Origin: CAZGVW01 sp964529265
GTDB lineage: Bacteria; Planctomycetota; Phycisphaerae; Phycisphaerales; UBA1924
Assembly (NCBI GenBank): GCA_964529265.1
Contig: CAZGVW010000139.1
Location: 1-9,108, forward strand
DNA: 9,108 nucleotides
Direction of reading: 5' to 3'
Made by a program: the position numbers and the translations under genes. Numbering within the stretch: position 1 is the first letter of the stretch; each line of letters begins with the position of its first letter. Below are positions 1 to 6,409 of the stretch, piece by piece. Below the pieces are notes generated by a model that had not been told where the DNA came from, made no database searches, and saw only the letters and a list, made by a program, of their open reading frames with translations.

Positions 1-1218
1 CAGTTCTTCGAGCAGTGGTGCATGCGGCCGGGCACGCCGGAGACGCACGTGAAGGCGACGTGGAGCGAGAAGAGCAACGAACTGAAGATCGTCGTGGAGC
101 AGAAGCAGCGGATCGATGCGGACCATCCGGCGTTCGTGTTCGATCTGCCGATCGAGGTGTGGACGACGACGCCGACCGGCGCCGCGTCGGCTTCGGGAAC
201 GGCGGAATCGATCGTGATGAGCATTGACGGCAGGAGGCATGAGCGGATCGTGACGCTGGATTCTGCGCCGACGATGGTGGTCGTGGATCCGGATCTGCAC
301 GTGCTGACAGATCTGAAACTGGATGTTCCGAAGGCGTGGCTGATCAACCAGGCGGCGAGCGCGCATTCGACATCGGCGCGGCTGGACGCGGTGCGGGCGC
401 TGGCGGAAGAGCCGGGCGACGAGACGGAGGAGGCGCTGAAGGCCATCGTGCTGGATTCGGAGGAGCACCACACGGTGCGGATGCGTGCCGCGGATTCGCT
501 GGGCACGCTGAACGCGCTGGAGACGCTGATGGCGATCGCGGAAGCGGGTGTGGACGATGCGCGGCCGCGGCGGTCGGCGATTTCGGCCCTGGGCGACGCG
601 GCGAACCACGGCGGGGAGGGTGCGGCGGAGGCGGTGGCGCTGATCGCGCGAACGGCGGGCGCGGCGGAGGAGAGTTACGCGGTGCGGGCCGCGGCGCTGC
701 GGGCGCTGGGCGAGATCGGTGATGAATCGCATCTGCCGATCTTGCTGGCGGCGCTGGAGGTTGATTCGCAGCATGAGCAGGTGCGCGAGGGCGCGCTGCG
801 CGGGCTGGCGGCGCTGGATGCGGAGGAGGGGCTGGAGGCGGCGATCCGCTTTGCGCAGCCGGGGTGGAACAACCGGCTGAGGCCGGACGCGATCTCGGCG
901 ATCGCGACGCTGGCCGAGCACGATGAGGACATGGCGTTCGAGGCGGTGGCGCCGCTGCTCTTCGACAGCGAGGAACGGGCGCGGGGCGCGGCGCGCTCGG
1001 CGCTGGTGCGCATGAAGGATGAGCGCGGCGTGGCCGAACTGCGGCGGCACGCGGCGGCGCTGAGGCATGAAGTGGAGCGCGTGGAGGCGGAGGAGGCTGC
1101 GGATCGCCTGGCGGCGGCGATCCGCCGCGATGACCCGACGTCGACGCTGCGCGAGGACATCGAGAAGTTGAAGCGCGAACTGGAGGAGTTGAAGCACAAG
1201 GTGGACGAGGGGAAGTGA
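1..1218 (+). CDS. M1-family aminopeptidase, C-terminal part with HEAT repeats (5' end outside window)
   Basis: The frame is open from base 1, so the gene begins upstream; 405 codons are visible before the TGA at 1216-1218. The first residues, FFEQWCMRPGTPE, followed by a beta-rich stretch (LKIVVEQKQ, FDLPIEVW), match the end of the catalytic region and the beta domain of M1 zinc aminopeptidases (family pattern FF.QWxxRPGxPE). The catalytic GxMEN and HExxH motifs would lie upstream and cannot be checked. From about residue 115 to 345 come repeated helical units such as RLDAVRALAEE, VRAAALRALGEIGD and VREGALRGLAAL, which read as HEAT repeats. Residues about 345-403 are a charged coiled coil (EKLKRELEELKHKV). 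The expected role is removal of N-terminal residues from peptides, with the HEAT part as scaffold. The last base of the stop overlaps the next start, implying translational coupling. The family call is fairly sure; substrate and location are unknown. Confidence 0.82.
   Translation, partial: QFFEQWCMRPGTPETHVKATWSEKSNELKIVVEQKQRIDADHPAFVFDLPIEVWTTTPTGAASASGTAESIVMSIDGRRHERIVTLDSAPTMVVVDPDLHVLTDLKLDVPKAWLINQAASAHSTSARLDAVRALAEEPGDETEEALKAIVLDSEEHHTVRMRAADSLGTLNALETLMAIAEAGVDDARPRRSAISALGDAANHGGEGAAEAVALIARTAGAAEESYAVRAAALRALGEIGDESHLPILLAALEVDSQHEQVREGALRGLAALDAEEGLEAAIRFAQPGWNNRLRPDAISAIATLAEHDEDMAFEAVAPLLFDSEERARGAARSALVRMKDERGVAELRRHAAALRHEVERVEAEEAADRLAAAIRRDDPTSTLREDIEKLKRELEELKHKVDEGK
1208..1213 (+). 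promoter_or_regulatory. Ribosome binding site for the transglutaminase-like gene
   Basis: AGGGGA lies inside the last codons of the aminopeptidase gene, 4 bases before ATG 1218 and 7 bases before ATG 1221. It argues against the GTG at 1215, which would nearly touch it. The spacing slightly favours ATG 1221; the one-base stop/start overlap favours ATG 1218. Confidence 0.5.
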
Positions 1219-3140
1219 TGATGTTCAGGGGGCTGCGCCTTTCGAAGACGCTGGCGCGTGGTGCGGGTGTAGGCGTGTGCTCGTGCATGTGCGCGGCCGC
1301 AGCGGCCTCGCCCCCGGAAGCGACTCGGCCCGCGCGGGAGCGTGCGGCCGAGAAGTGGACGCTCAAGTCGCATGTTGAGGGCGAAGCCGGTCGGCTGCTG
1401 AAGCCGGAGGCGGACGCCGACTGGGAAGCGCGGCGCGACGAGGCGGAGGCGCTGCTGCTGCGCGTGGCCCTGAGTTCACAGCCCGTGCGCGAGGATGACG
1501 CGTGGCGGGAGGCGGCGCGGACGGTGGTTCTGATGCGCCTCATCGCCGGGGCGCACGAGGGCGACCGGGCGAGCGTGGCCGCGGCGATTGATCGCTGCCC
1601 GGACACGGCCGATCACCTGGCGGCGCTGCTCAACGGGGGCGACGACCTGGCCGCGGCGGCGCAGGTGCTGCTGACGCTGTACGGCGCGTTCGGCGACAGG
1701 ATCGAGAAAGATGCGGCGCTCGCGGCGGCGATGTGCGCCGTGCACGACCGCGAGGTGGTGTCGCGGGTGAACGAGAACACCAGGCCGGCGCCGCCGGTGG
1801 AGGCGCTGTTCGCGTATTTCGCCTCGACGGGCTCGAAGTTCGCGCTCGATACGCGCAAGGGTCCGCCGGAGCTGCTGTGCTTCGTGGTGGATGCGGCGCC
1901 CGACGTGAGCGAACTGCACTGGGCGATGCAGCGCTATGGCGGGCACCCGCAGGTTGGGGCGCTGTACCTGAGCATTGCGTACGACAGGGATCATTTCCTG
2001 CTCGGGACGCCGAAGAAGATCAGCGTGGAGGGGTTCACGCTGCAGAACATTCAGCGCTACGGCGGCATCTGCGCGGACCAGGCGTATTTCACGGCGATGG
2101 TGGGCAAGGCGATCGGTGTGCCGGCGGTGCAGATCACGGGCGCGGGCAAGAGCGGCGTATGGCACGCGTGGGTGGGGTATCTGAAGGGCGCAGGGCGCGG
2201 CGGCGCTGCGCGATGGGACGTTTCGGACGGGAGGCACGCGGAATCGAAGTACTACTCCGGGCGCTGCGAGGACCCGCGCACGGGGCGCCTGGTGAGTGAG
2301 GCGGAAGTGGGCGTGACGGAGGCGCTCTCGACGGCGCGGCGGGATGACGTGACTCTGGCGCGGGCGATCGTGGAGGCGGCGGCGCTGGTGGCGACGGCGA
2401 AGGAGGATCCGCCGCGGATCGGGCAGGGTGGGGGTGAGGGCGGGGGCGAGGGCGCGAGCGAGATGGCGTTCGTGCGCAGCCGCGGGGTTGGACCGGCGGA
2501 GGAGTTGTTGCGCGAGGCGGCGCGGGAGTGCGGCGTGATTCCGGACCTGTGGTGGAGCGCGAGGTCACTGGCGGGCACGTTCGACGAGCGCACGATGGCG
2601 CGGTGGGTGGACGCCGCGGCGGCGGTGGGTGGGAATCGCTGGCCGGAGTTTGCGTTTGCGCAGACGGACCGGCTGCTGGAGAACGTGCGGGACGATCGCG
2701 TGGCGGGCGCGGCGTGGGAGCGGCTGTACGAGCGGTTCCGTTCGCGTCCGGATCTGGCGCTGCGGGCGCAGGTGCGGCTGGCGGAGCGGGCCGCGGCGGC
2801 GGGGATGAAGCGCGAGGCGCTGGGGGTGTACGAGCGCGCGATCACGCAGTATGCATCGGGCGGCGCGTTTGTGCTGGAGGCGATCGATGGCCTTGAGGAG
2901 CTGCTCAGCGGCGAGGCGGGCGCGACGGAGGAGGCGCGGATGAGCGCGCTGGCGCAGGTGCTCTCGGAGGCGTGGCGGCGGCTGGAGCGGCCGAGCGCGG
3001 CGACGATTGCGTTCGACCAGACGCTGTGGTGCAAGGTGGGGAAGCGCTACGCGGGCGCGCTGCGCGACGCGGGGCGGGAGCGCGATGCTGATTCGGTGCT
3101 GCGGCAGATCGATTCGATGCGGCCGCCGGAGGCGCAGTGA
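1218..3140 (+). CDS. Exported transglutaminase-like (Cys-His-Asp) domain protein with helical C-terminus
   Basis: A 640-residue protein. ATG 1218 is chosen because it overlaps the preceding TGA by one base and follows AGGGGA at 1208-1213; ATG 1221 (better spacing) and GTG 1215 are also possible. A basic N-terminus (residues 1-14), a short hydrophobic stretch and an Ala run ending near residue 30 look like a signal peptide, so periplasmic or surface location is inferred. After a helical region, residues about 205-350 hold a transglutaminase-like core: GGICADQAYF with Cys285, WHAWVGYL with His316, and RWDVSDG with Asp334. That order and spacing fit the papain-like triad of bacterial transglutaminase-like proteins, many of which are proteases or cross-linkers. 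A Gly/Glu linker (about 402-415) leads to an Ala-rich helical C-terminus with TPR-like stretches (REALGVYERAITQY). It is coupled to the upstream aminopeptidase, so a joint role in peptide processing is possible. No specific substrate can be named. Confidence 0.75.
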   Translation: MMFRGLRLSKTLARGAGVGVCSCMCAAAAASPPEATRPARERAAEKWTLKSHVEGEAGRLLKPEADADWEARRDEAEALLLRVALSSQPVREDDAWREAARTVVLMRLIAGAHEGDRASVAAAIDRCPDTADHLAALLNGGDDLAAAAQVLLTLYGAFGDRIEKDAALAAAMCAVHDREVVSRVNENTRPAPPVEALFAYFASTGSKFALDTRKGPPELLCFVVDAAPDVSELHWAMQRYGGHPQVGALYLSIAYDRDHFLLGTPKKISVEGFTLQNIQRYGGICADQAYFTAMVGKAIGVPAVQITGAGKSGVWHAWVGYLKGAGRGGAARWDVSDGRHAESKYYSGRCEDPRTGRLVSEAEVGVTEALSTARRDDVTLARAIVEAAALVATAKEDPPRIGQGGGEGGGEGASEMAFVRSRGVGPAEELLREAARECGVIPDLWWSARSLAGTFDERTMARWVDAAAAVGGNRWPEFAFAQTDRLLENVRDDRVAGAAWERLYERFRSRPDLALRAQVRLAERAAAAGMKREALGVYERAITQYASGGAFVLEAIDGLEELLSGEAGATEEARMSALAQVLSEAWRRLERPSAATIAFDQTLWCKVGKRYAGALRDAGRERDADSVLRQIDSMRPPEAQ

Positions 3141-3156
3141 GGACCTGATGCGCGAG

Positions 3157-3933
3157 TCAGGCGCGCGATGACGCGGCGGGGTTCGCTGCGCGCCAGCGCT
3201 TGACGAACGCGGCGTACTGCTCGGGCGTATCGATGCCGTGGTGGCGGGCTTCGGCGACGGCGACGGCGATGCGGCGGCCGTGCTCGAGCACGCGGAGCTG
3301 CTCGAGGCGCTCGGCGCGCTCGAGGGGGGTTTCGGGGAGCGTGACGTAGACGGCGAGGAACGCGCGGCGATAGGCGTAGAGGCCGACGTGTTTCATGGGG
3401 GCCGCGGCTGCCGCGTCGTGCGCGCTTGAAGCGCCGTCGCGGTTGTGGGGGATGAGGGCGCGGGAGAAGTAGAGCGCATCGCCGTTCAGTGTGCGCACGA
3501 CTTTCACGATGTTGGGGTTCGCGGGGTCCTCATCGGGCGCGAAGGGGGAGGCGATGGTGCTCATCGGCGCGATGGACGATTCGAGCGCGGCGACGGCTGC
3601 GTCGATGAGCGCGGGATCGAGTTCGGGCTCATCGCCCTGCGCGTTGACGACAATGGTGTTCGGCGGGAGTTGCAGGATGTCCGCGGCTTCGGCGAGGCGG
3701 GAGGCGCCGTTGGGGTGATCGGGCGAGGTCATGACGACTTCGCCGCGGAACGCGCGGACGGCGGCGGCGATGCGGTCGTCATCGGTGGCGACGACGATGC
3801 GGCTCACGGAGTGTGAGCGGGCGGCGGCTTCGCAGACGTGCTGGATGAGGGGGCGGCCGGTCTCCGCGGCAAGGGGCTTGCCGGGAAAGCGCACGGAGGC
3901 GAAGCGGGCGGGGATGATGCAGATGGAGGGCAT
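3157..3933 (-). CDS. kdsB: 3-deoxy-manno-octulosonate cytidylyltransferase (CMP-Kdo synthetase)
   Basis: A 258-residue enzyme of usual family length (about 250). It activates Kdo with CTP to give CMP-Kdo for the lipopolysaccharide inner core, in the cytoplasm. Family signatures appear in order: IIPARFASVRFPGKPL (residues 6-21, nucleotide-binding loop), VATDDDRI (48-55), DHPNGASRLAEA (72-83), NAQGDEPELDP (97-107; Asp101 in the metal-binding QGDEP), ALYFSRALIPH (153-163), KHVGLYAYRRAF (181-192), EQLRVLEHG (211-219) and GIDTPEQ (233-239). ATG 3931-3933 is chosen because the conserved N-terminus starts there; a TTG at 3982-3984 would only add a translation of the upstream repeats. No clear Shine-Dalgarno precedes the ATG. 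Its stop faces the stop of the exported protein gene across a 16-base gap. It follows the TPR gene on the same strand after a 163-base repeat-bearing gap, so it may have its own promoter. Its presence implies a Kdo-containing outer membrane. Confidence 0.95.
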   Translation of the reverse strand: MPSICIIPARFASVRFPGKPLAAETGRPLIQHVCEAAARSHSVSRIVVATDDDRIAAAVRAFRGEVVMTSPDHPNGASRLAEAADILQLPPNTIVVNAQGDEPELDPALIDAAVAALESSIAPMSTIASPFAPDEDPANPNIVKVVRTLNGDALYFSRALIPHNRDGASSAHDAAAAAPMKHVGLYAYRRAFLAVYVTLPETPLERAERLEQLRVLEHGRRIAVAVAEARHHGIDTPEQYAAFVKRWRAANPAASSRA

Positions 3934-3944
3934 GGGGAAGAGCA

Positions 3945-3987
3945 CAAATGGCAAATTGCCAAATGGCAAATTACCAAATGGCAAATT
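3945..3987. repeat. Three perfect tandem copies of a 13-base unit in the kdsB leader
   Basis: CAAATGGCAAATT occurs at 3945-3957, 3960-3972 and 3975-3987, an exact 15-base period with two-base spacers GC and AC. The array is AT-rich in a very GC-rich context and ends 12 bases before the kdsB ATG. In the kdsB sense, successive units form two adjacent small hairpins: TTGCC-ATTT-GGCAA, and TTGCC-ATTT-GGTAA with one G-U pair. The unit resolves further into CAAATnn words of 7 and 8 bases. It is not a CRISPR array, since the spacers are only 2 bases. Confidence 0.85.
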
Positions 3988-4064
3988 CAGGGATGGGCCA
4001 GTGAGAGCAAATGGGGGCGAGGGGTGGTGATTGTGGTCAAGGACGGTCGGCGCGGCGGATTCTT

Positions 4065-4096
4065 ATTTGTGCTTTGCCATTTGTGCTTTGCCATTT
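4065..4096. repeat. Second repeat cluster, inverted relative to the first
   Basis: On the + strand GTGCTTTGCCATTT occurs twice in direct tandem (4069-4082 and 4083-4096), preceded by ATTT. Read on the - strand this is a string of 7-base words: CAAATGG, CAAAGCA, CAAATGG, CAAAGCA, CAAATAA. It directly abuts the TAG stop (4097-4099) of the TPR gene. Bases 4073-4087 are the exact reverse complement of 3941-3955, a 15-base perfect inverted repeat with 117 bases between the arms. Confidence 0.85.
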
Positions 4097-5677
4097 CTAC
4101 CGGGCCTGGCGCAGTTCTTGGGCGAGGCGCTGGAGGGCGTCGCGGCGCTCCTTGATATCGCGGTAGGAGAACTGCTGGAGGGCGATGCCGGAGGCGATCT
4201 TGACGGCCTCTTCGGCGGCGGAGAGGTCGCGCTCCGCGGCGGCGAGGCTCTGGAGGGCGACCATCAGGCCGTAGCGCAGATCGAGGCCGAGTTCGTCCTT
4301 GGGCGTGTTGTGGCCTTCGAGGCCGGTGCGGAAACTTTCGACGGCTTCGGTGTGCCAGCCCATGGCGAGGAAGGACTGGCCGAGGAAGTTGAGGCACTGG
4401 ATGCGCGTCTTGGGATCGTTCTGCGCTTCCTGGAGGAAGCCGATGGCGTTTTCGTACTGGCCGAGTTCGAAGTGGCGAGCGCCGAGGCGGTACTTGAAGG
4501 AGAGATCGGTGGGGTAGGCGTCCACGCAGAGGCGGAGTTCCTCGATTTCGGCCTCGGCGAGTTTGCGCGCGGCCTGGCGGAGGTCTTCGGCGGCTTTTTC
4601 GTTGGCGGGGTCGGCGGCGGCGCGCTCGCGCAGGGCGCGGAGTTGCCGGCGGCCGGCGCGGAGGCGGAGTTCGCCGGCCTGCTGGCGGAAGCGGAACTCC
4701 TTGAGTTGCTCGTAGGCGAGTTTGAGCACGTCGAAGGCGGCTTTTTCGGCGCCGGGCTCGCCGCTTTCGAGCAGGGCCTTGACGTAGCGCTGCACGGCGG
4801 CGCCATCGGTGGGGCGCGCTTCGTAATCGGCCCTGGAGGCGGCGAGCACGCGCACCGTGGCGTCTCCGCTCTTGACGATGCGCTCCGACTCCTCGACGCG
4901 GCGCTGGGCGTCAAGATCGCGGATGTTCTTGCGGAAGCCGCCCTGCTGGCCGGTGTCCTCGTAGCCGCCCTTGCTCATGGCGGCCTGGGCGGAGAGGTTG
5001 CGGAGTTGCGCGTCGAGGGGCGCATCGGAAGGATCGAGCTGCACGGCGAACTGCCCGGCGCGCACGGCGAGATCGAACGCGCCGATGACGGACATGAGGT
5101 CTTTCAGGCGGACGAAGAGATCCTTGCGCGGCTTGGCGTCCTGCGTGGCGGCGGAGATGGCGCGCTCGGCGATCCAGTACGCGGATTCGGGGAGGTTGAG
5201 TTTCACCGCCGCGTCAACGGCCTTGACGGCGGACGCGGAATCCGTCGGGCGCGTGACCCAGTTGAGAAGCGCGATGAGGTATCTCTCGACATCGCCCTTG
5301 CGATCGAACGCGCGGAGTTGATCCTTGGTGGGGCCGGGTTTGCGCGTGCCCTGGGCGAAAGTCTGGCCGGCGCGGACGACGGATTCGAGCGCGGTCCTGC
5401 TGGCCGGATCGTGCCGCATGCCCTGGAGGTAGAGGGTGATGGCGTATTCGTTGTTCCCGGTCTCGATGACCTTGCGGGCATGCGAAAAGAAGCCTTCGGC
5501 CTTTTCCGGGTTGGATGGAGGGCCGGCTTCCGCGGCGGCAGCGGCAGGGGCGCCAGGGGTTCCAGGGGTTCCGGTTCCGGTGGGGGTTCCGGGGGTTCCG
5601 GGGGCGCCGGCCGCGCCTGGTGGGGAGGCGTCGCTGCTTCGGGAAGCGTCGTCCTTCTTTCTGCCGAAAATCGCCAA
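4097..5677 (-). CDS. Cytoplasmic TPR-repeat protein with collagen-like N-terminal tract
   Basis: A 526-residue protein with no signal peptide or membrane segment. The start is TTG at 5675-5677, supported by AGGAG six bases upstream and a natural-looking N-terminus MAIFGRKKDD. Residues about 20-57 are a Gly/Pro/Ala/Thr low-complexity linker with GAP/GTP triplets. The rest is helical. TPR-like units are visible at about 61-94 (ARKVIETGNNEYAITLYLQG), 393-424 (YRLGARHFELGQYENAIGFL) and 427-455 (FLGQSFLAMGWHTEAVESF); a basic, charged, possibly coiled-coil segment spans about 330-380 (LRLRAGRRQLRALRERAA). TPR proteins usually act as protein-binding scaffolds; nothing here names the partner. It is divergent from def and lies upstream of kdsB on the same strand. 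A long open frame on the opposite strand is only a codon-composition shadow. The gene call is strong, but its function is unknown. Confidence 0.85.
   Translation of the reverse strand: MAIFGRKKDDASRSSDASPPGAAGAPGTPGTPTGTGTPGTPGAPAAAAAEAGPPSNPEKAEGFFSHARKVIETGNNEYAITLYLQGMRHDPASRTALESVVRAGQTFAQGTRKPGPTKDQLRAFDRKGDVERYLIALLNWVTRPTDSASAVKAVDAAVKLNLPESAYWIAERAISAATQDAKPRKDLFVRLKDLMSVIGAFDLAVRAGQFAVQLDPSDAPLDAQLRNLSAQAAMSKGGYEDTGQQGGFRKNIRDLDAQRRVEESERIVKSGDATVRVLAASRADYEARPTDGAAVQRYVKALLESGEPGAEKAAFDVLKLAYEQLKEFRFRQQAGELRLRAGRRQLRALRERAAADPANEKAAEDLRQAARKLAEAEIEELRLCVDAYPTDLSFKYRLGARHFELGQYENAIGFLQEAQNDPKTRIQCLNFLGQSFLAMGWHTEAVESFRTGLEGHNTPKDELGLDLRYGLMVALQSLAAAERDLSAAEEAVKIASGIALQQFSYRDIKERRDALQRLAQELRQAR
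5546..5608. repeat. Imperfect 9-base tandem repeat encoding Gly-X-Pro
   Basis: Seven consecutive 9-base units related to nGGGGTTCC or nGGGGCGCC run through this stretch, one of them out of register in sequence (GGTTCCGGT). On the - strand they encode GAP, GTP and TGT-type triplets at about residues 24-44 of the TPR protein. Because the unit is a multiple of three, copy-number changes would lengthen or shorten the linker without breaking the frame. Confidence 0.75.
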
Positions 5678-5683
5678 CTGAGG

Positions 5684-5688
5684 CTCCT
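5684..5688 (-). promoter_or_regulatory. Ribosome binding site that decides the TTG start of the TPR gene
   Basis: CTCCT on the + strand reads AGGAG in the gene's sense, with six bases between it and the TTG at 5675-5677. This is the clearest Shine-Dalgarno placement in the window and is the main reason for accepting the rare start codon. Confidence 0.75.
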
Positions 5689-5743
5689 GAGGTTCCGGGG
5701 AAAGCCGCGGGCAGCGCGGCCGACTCCCGACGCCCGGACTCGG

Positions 5744-5773
5744 ATGCTACGGCGCCGGCGCGCCGAGCGTCAA
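5744..5773 (-). promoter_or_regulatory. Putative sigma-70-type promoter for the TPR gene
   Basis: In the - strand sense, TTGACG (5768-5773) is followed after 18 bases by TAGCAT (5744-5749). They match TTGACA at five of six positions and TATAAT at four of six. The expected leader is roughly 60 bases and contains the AGGAG site. The -35 box lies inside a short palindrome GCGT-CA-ACGC (5767-5776). Chance occurrence in a 128-base gap cannot be excluded. Confidence 0.4.
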
Positions 5774-5793
5774 CGCACGCGGGCGCAAGGCCC

Positions 5794-5799
5794 TAGACT
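5794..5799 (+). promoter_or_regulatory. Putative -10 box giving a leaderless def transcript
   Basis: TAGACT fits the TAnnnT form of -10 boxes and ends six bases before the def ATG at 5806. Transcription would then start at or next to the A of the start codon, and no Shine-Dalgarno is present, which agrees with leaderless initiation. No convincing -35 box is visible. Confidence 0.45.
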
Positions 5800-5805
5800 C
5801 TGCGG

Positions 5806-6357
5806 ATGGTGGTGGATCCGCGCGCATTGCGTATACGCATGTTTCCCGATGCGGTTCTCCGCCGCCGCGGCGAGGCGGTGGAGGCGGTGACGGACGAGGT
5901 GCGCGAGGTGGCGTCGCGGATGATCGAGTTGATGCGCGAGGCGGAGGGGGTGGGGCTGGCGGCGCCGCAGGTGGGGCTCTCGTGGCGGCTGTTCGTGGCG
6001 GAGGTGCCGCCGAATGAGGAGCGATCGGTGGATGCGGATCCGCCGTCGGCGACGCTGGGGCCGCAGGTGTACGTGAATCCGGCGATCGTGAAGTTCGAGG
6101 GGGATCTGGAGGGGCTGGACGAGGGGTGTCTGAGTTTGCCGGAGATCACGGGCGAGGTGCGGCGGCCTTCGATCGTAACGATGACGGCGCTCGGACTGGA
6201 TGGCGAGCCGGTGACGCTGCGCGCGGGGGGATTGCTGGCGCGGTGCTGGCAGCATGAGATGGATCATCTTGACGGCGTGCTCATCATCGACAGGATGACG
6301 CAGTTATCGCGGATGAAGAATCGGTCGGCGATCAGGGACATGGAGCGGGGCGGGTGA
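5806..6357 (+). CDS. def: Peptide deformylase
   Basis: A 183-residue cytoplasmic metalloenzyme that removes the formyl group from the N-terminal Met of new proteins. All three family motifs are intact: GVGLAAPQ (residues 48-55), EGCLS (106-110, metal ligand Cys108) and QHEMDHLDG (149-157, metal ligands His150 and His154, catalytic Glu151). ALRIRMFPDAVLRRRGEAV near the start matches the family N-terminus. The length is normal. ATG 5806 is preferred because it keeps ALRIR and sits next to a leaderless-type -10 box; Met12 would cut off the conserved beginning. The segment PPNEERSVDADPPSATLG (68-85) is a plausible loop insertion between the strands. It lies 52 bases before fmt, the usual partner gene, and the two steps frame the formyl-methionine cycle. 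Confidence 0.96.
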   Translation: MVVDPRALRIRMFPDAVLRRRGEAVEAVTDEVREVASRMIELMREAEGVGLAAPQVGLSWRLFVAEVPPNEERSVDADPPSATLGPQVYVNPAIVKFEGDLEGLDEGCLSLPEITGEVRRPSIVTMTALGLDGEPVTLRAGGLLARCWQHEMDHLDGVLIIDRMTQLSRMKNRSAIRDMERGG

Positions 6358-6409
6358 AGATGCGGAAGAGGCAGCAGCAGGGGTGATGGATCGTCTCTGC
6401 GAGTGACGC

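Larger units (their letters stand above)
3934..4096. other. Intergenic region between the TPR gene and kdsB bounded by inverted repeat clusters
   Basis: This 163-base gap is the 5' side of kdsB. It holds the two CAAATGG-type clusters at its ends and a GC-rich centre (about 3990-4060) with no recognised gene. A TTGACC on the - strand in the centre resembles a -35 box, but I found no matching -10 at normal spacing, so no kdsB promoter is assigned. The arrangement of inverted ends around a short non-coding core could be a small non-autonomous mobile element, a regulatory or mRNA-end structure, or a lineage-specific intergenic repeat. Confidence 0.5.

Noticed and set aside
1218..1310. Lipoprotein signal in the transglutaminase-like protein (cysteines near residues 20-25)
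   Set aside because: No fit to the lipobox pattern; the Ala run after the cysteines suits ordinary signal peptidase cleavage better.
344..1606. Long - strand open frame rich in Pro, Arg and Ser opposite the aminopeptidase
   Set aside because: Low-complexity antisense shadow crossing the junction of two well-supported + strand genes; no motif and no credible start signal.
2425..2460. G-rich tract as a functional element
   Set aside because: It simply encodes the Gly/Glu linker of the exported protein in a G-rich coding strand; no independent support.
3144..3161. Stem-loop between the convergent stops (CCTGA ... TCAGG)
   Set aside because: Only five base pairs with an eight-base loop and no T-tract; too weak to call a terminator, though its place between facing genes is suggestive.
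3934..3984. Longer kdsB starting at TTG 3982-3984
   Set aside because: The extra 17 residues (PFGNLPFGNLPF...) are only a translation of the 15-base repeat, the conserved KdsB N-terminus begins at Met 3933, and no Shine-Dalgarno supports the TTG.
3945..3987. CRISPR array
   Set aside because: Units are 13 bases with two-base spacers, no unique spacers and no cas genes nearby.
4031..5890. Very long open frame (619 codons) on the + strand opposite the TPR gene
   Set aside because: Its product is a Gly/Ala/Glu-rich string with no family motif. The - strand frame has TPR units, a strong Shine-Dalgarno and sensible composition; the + frame is the usual shadow in GC-rich DNA.
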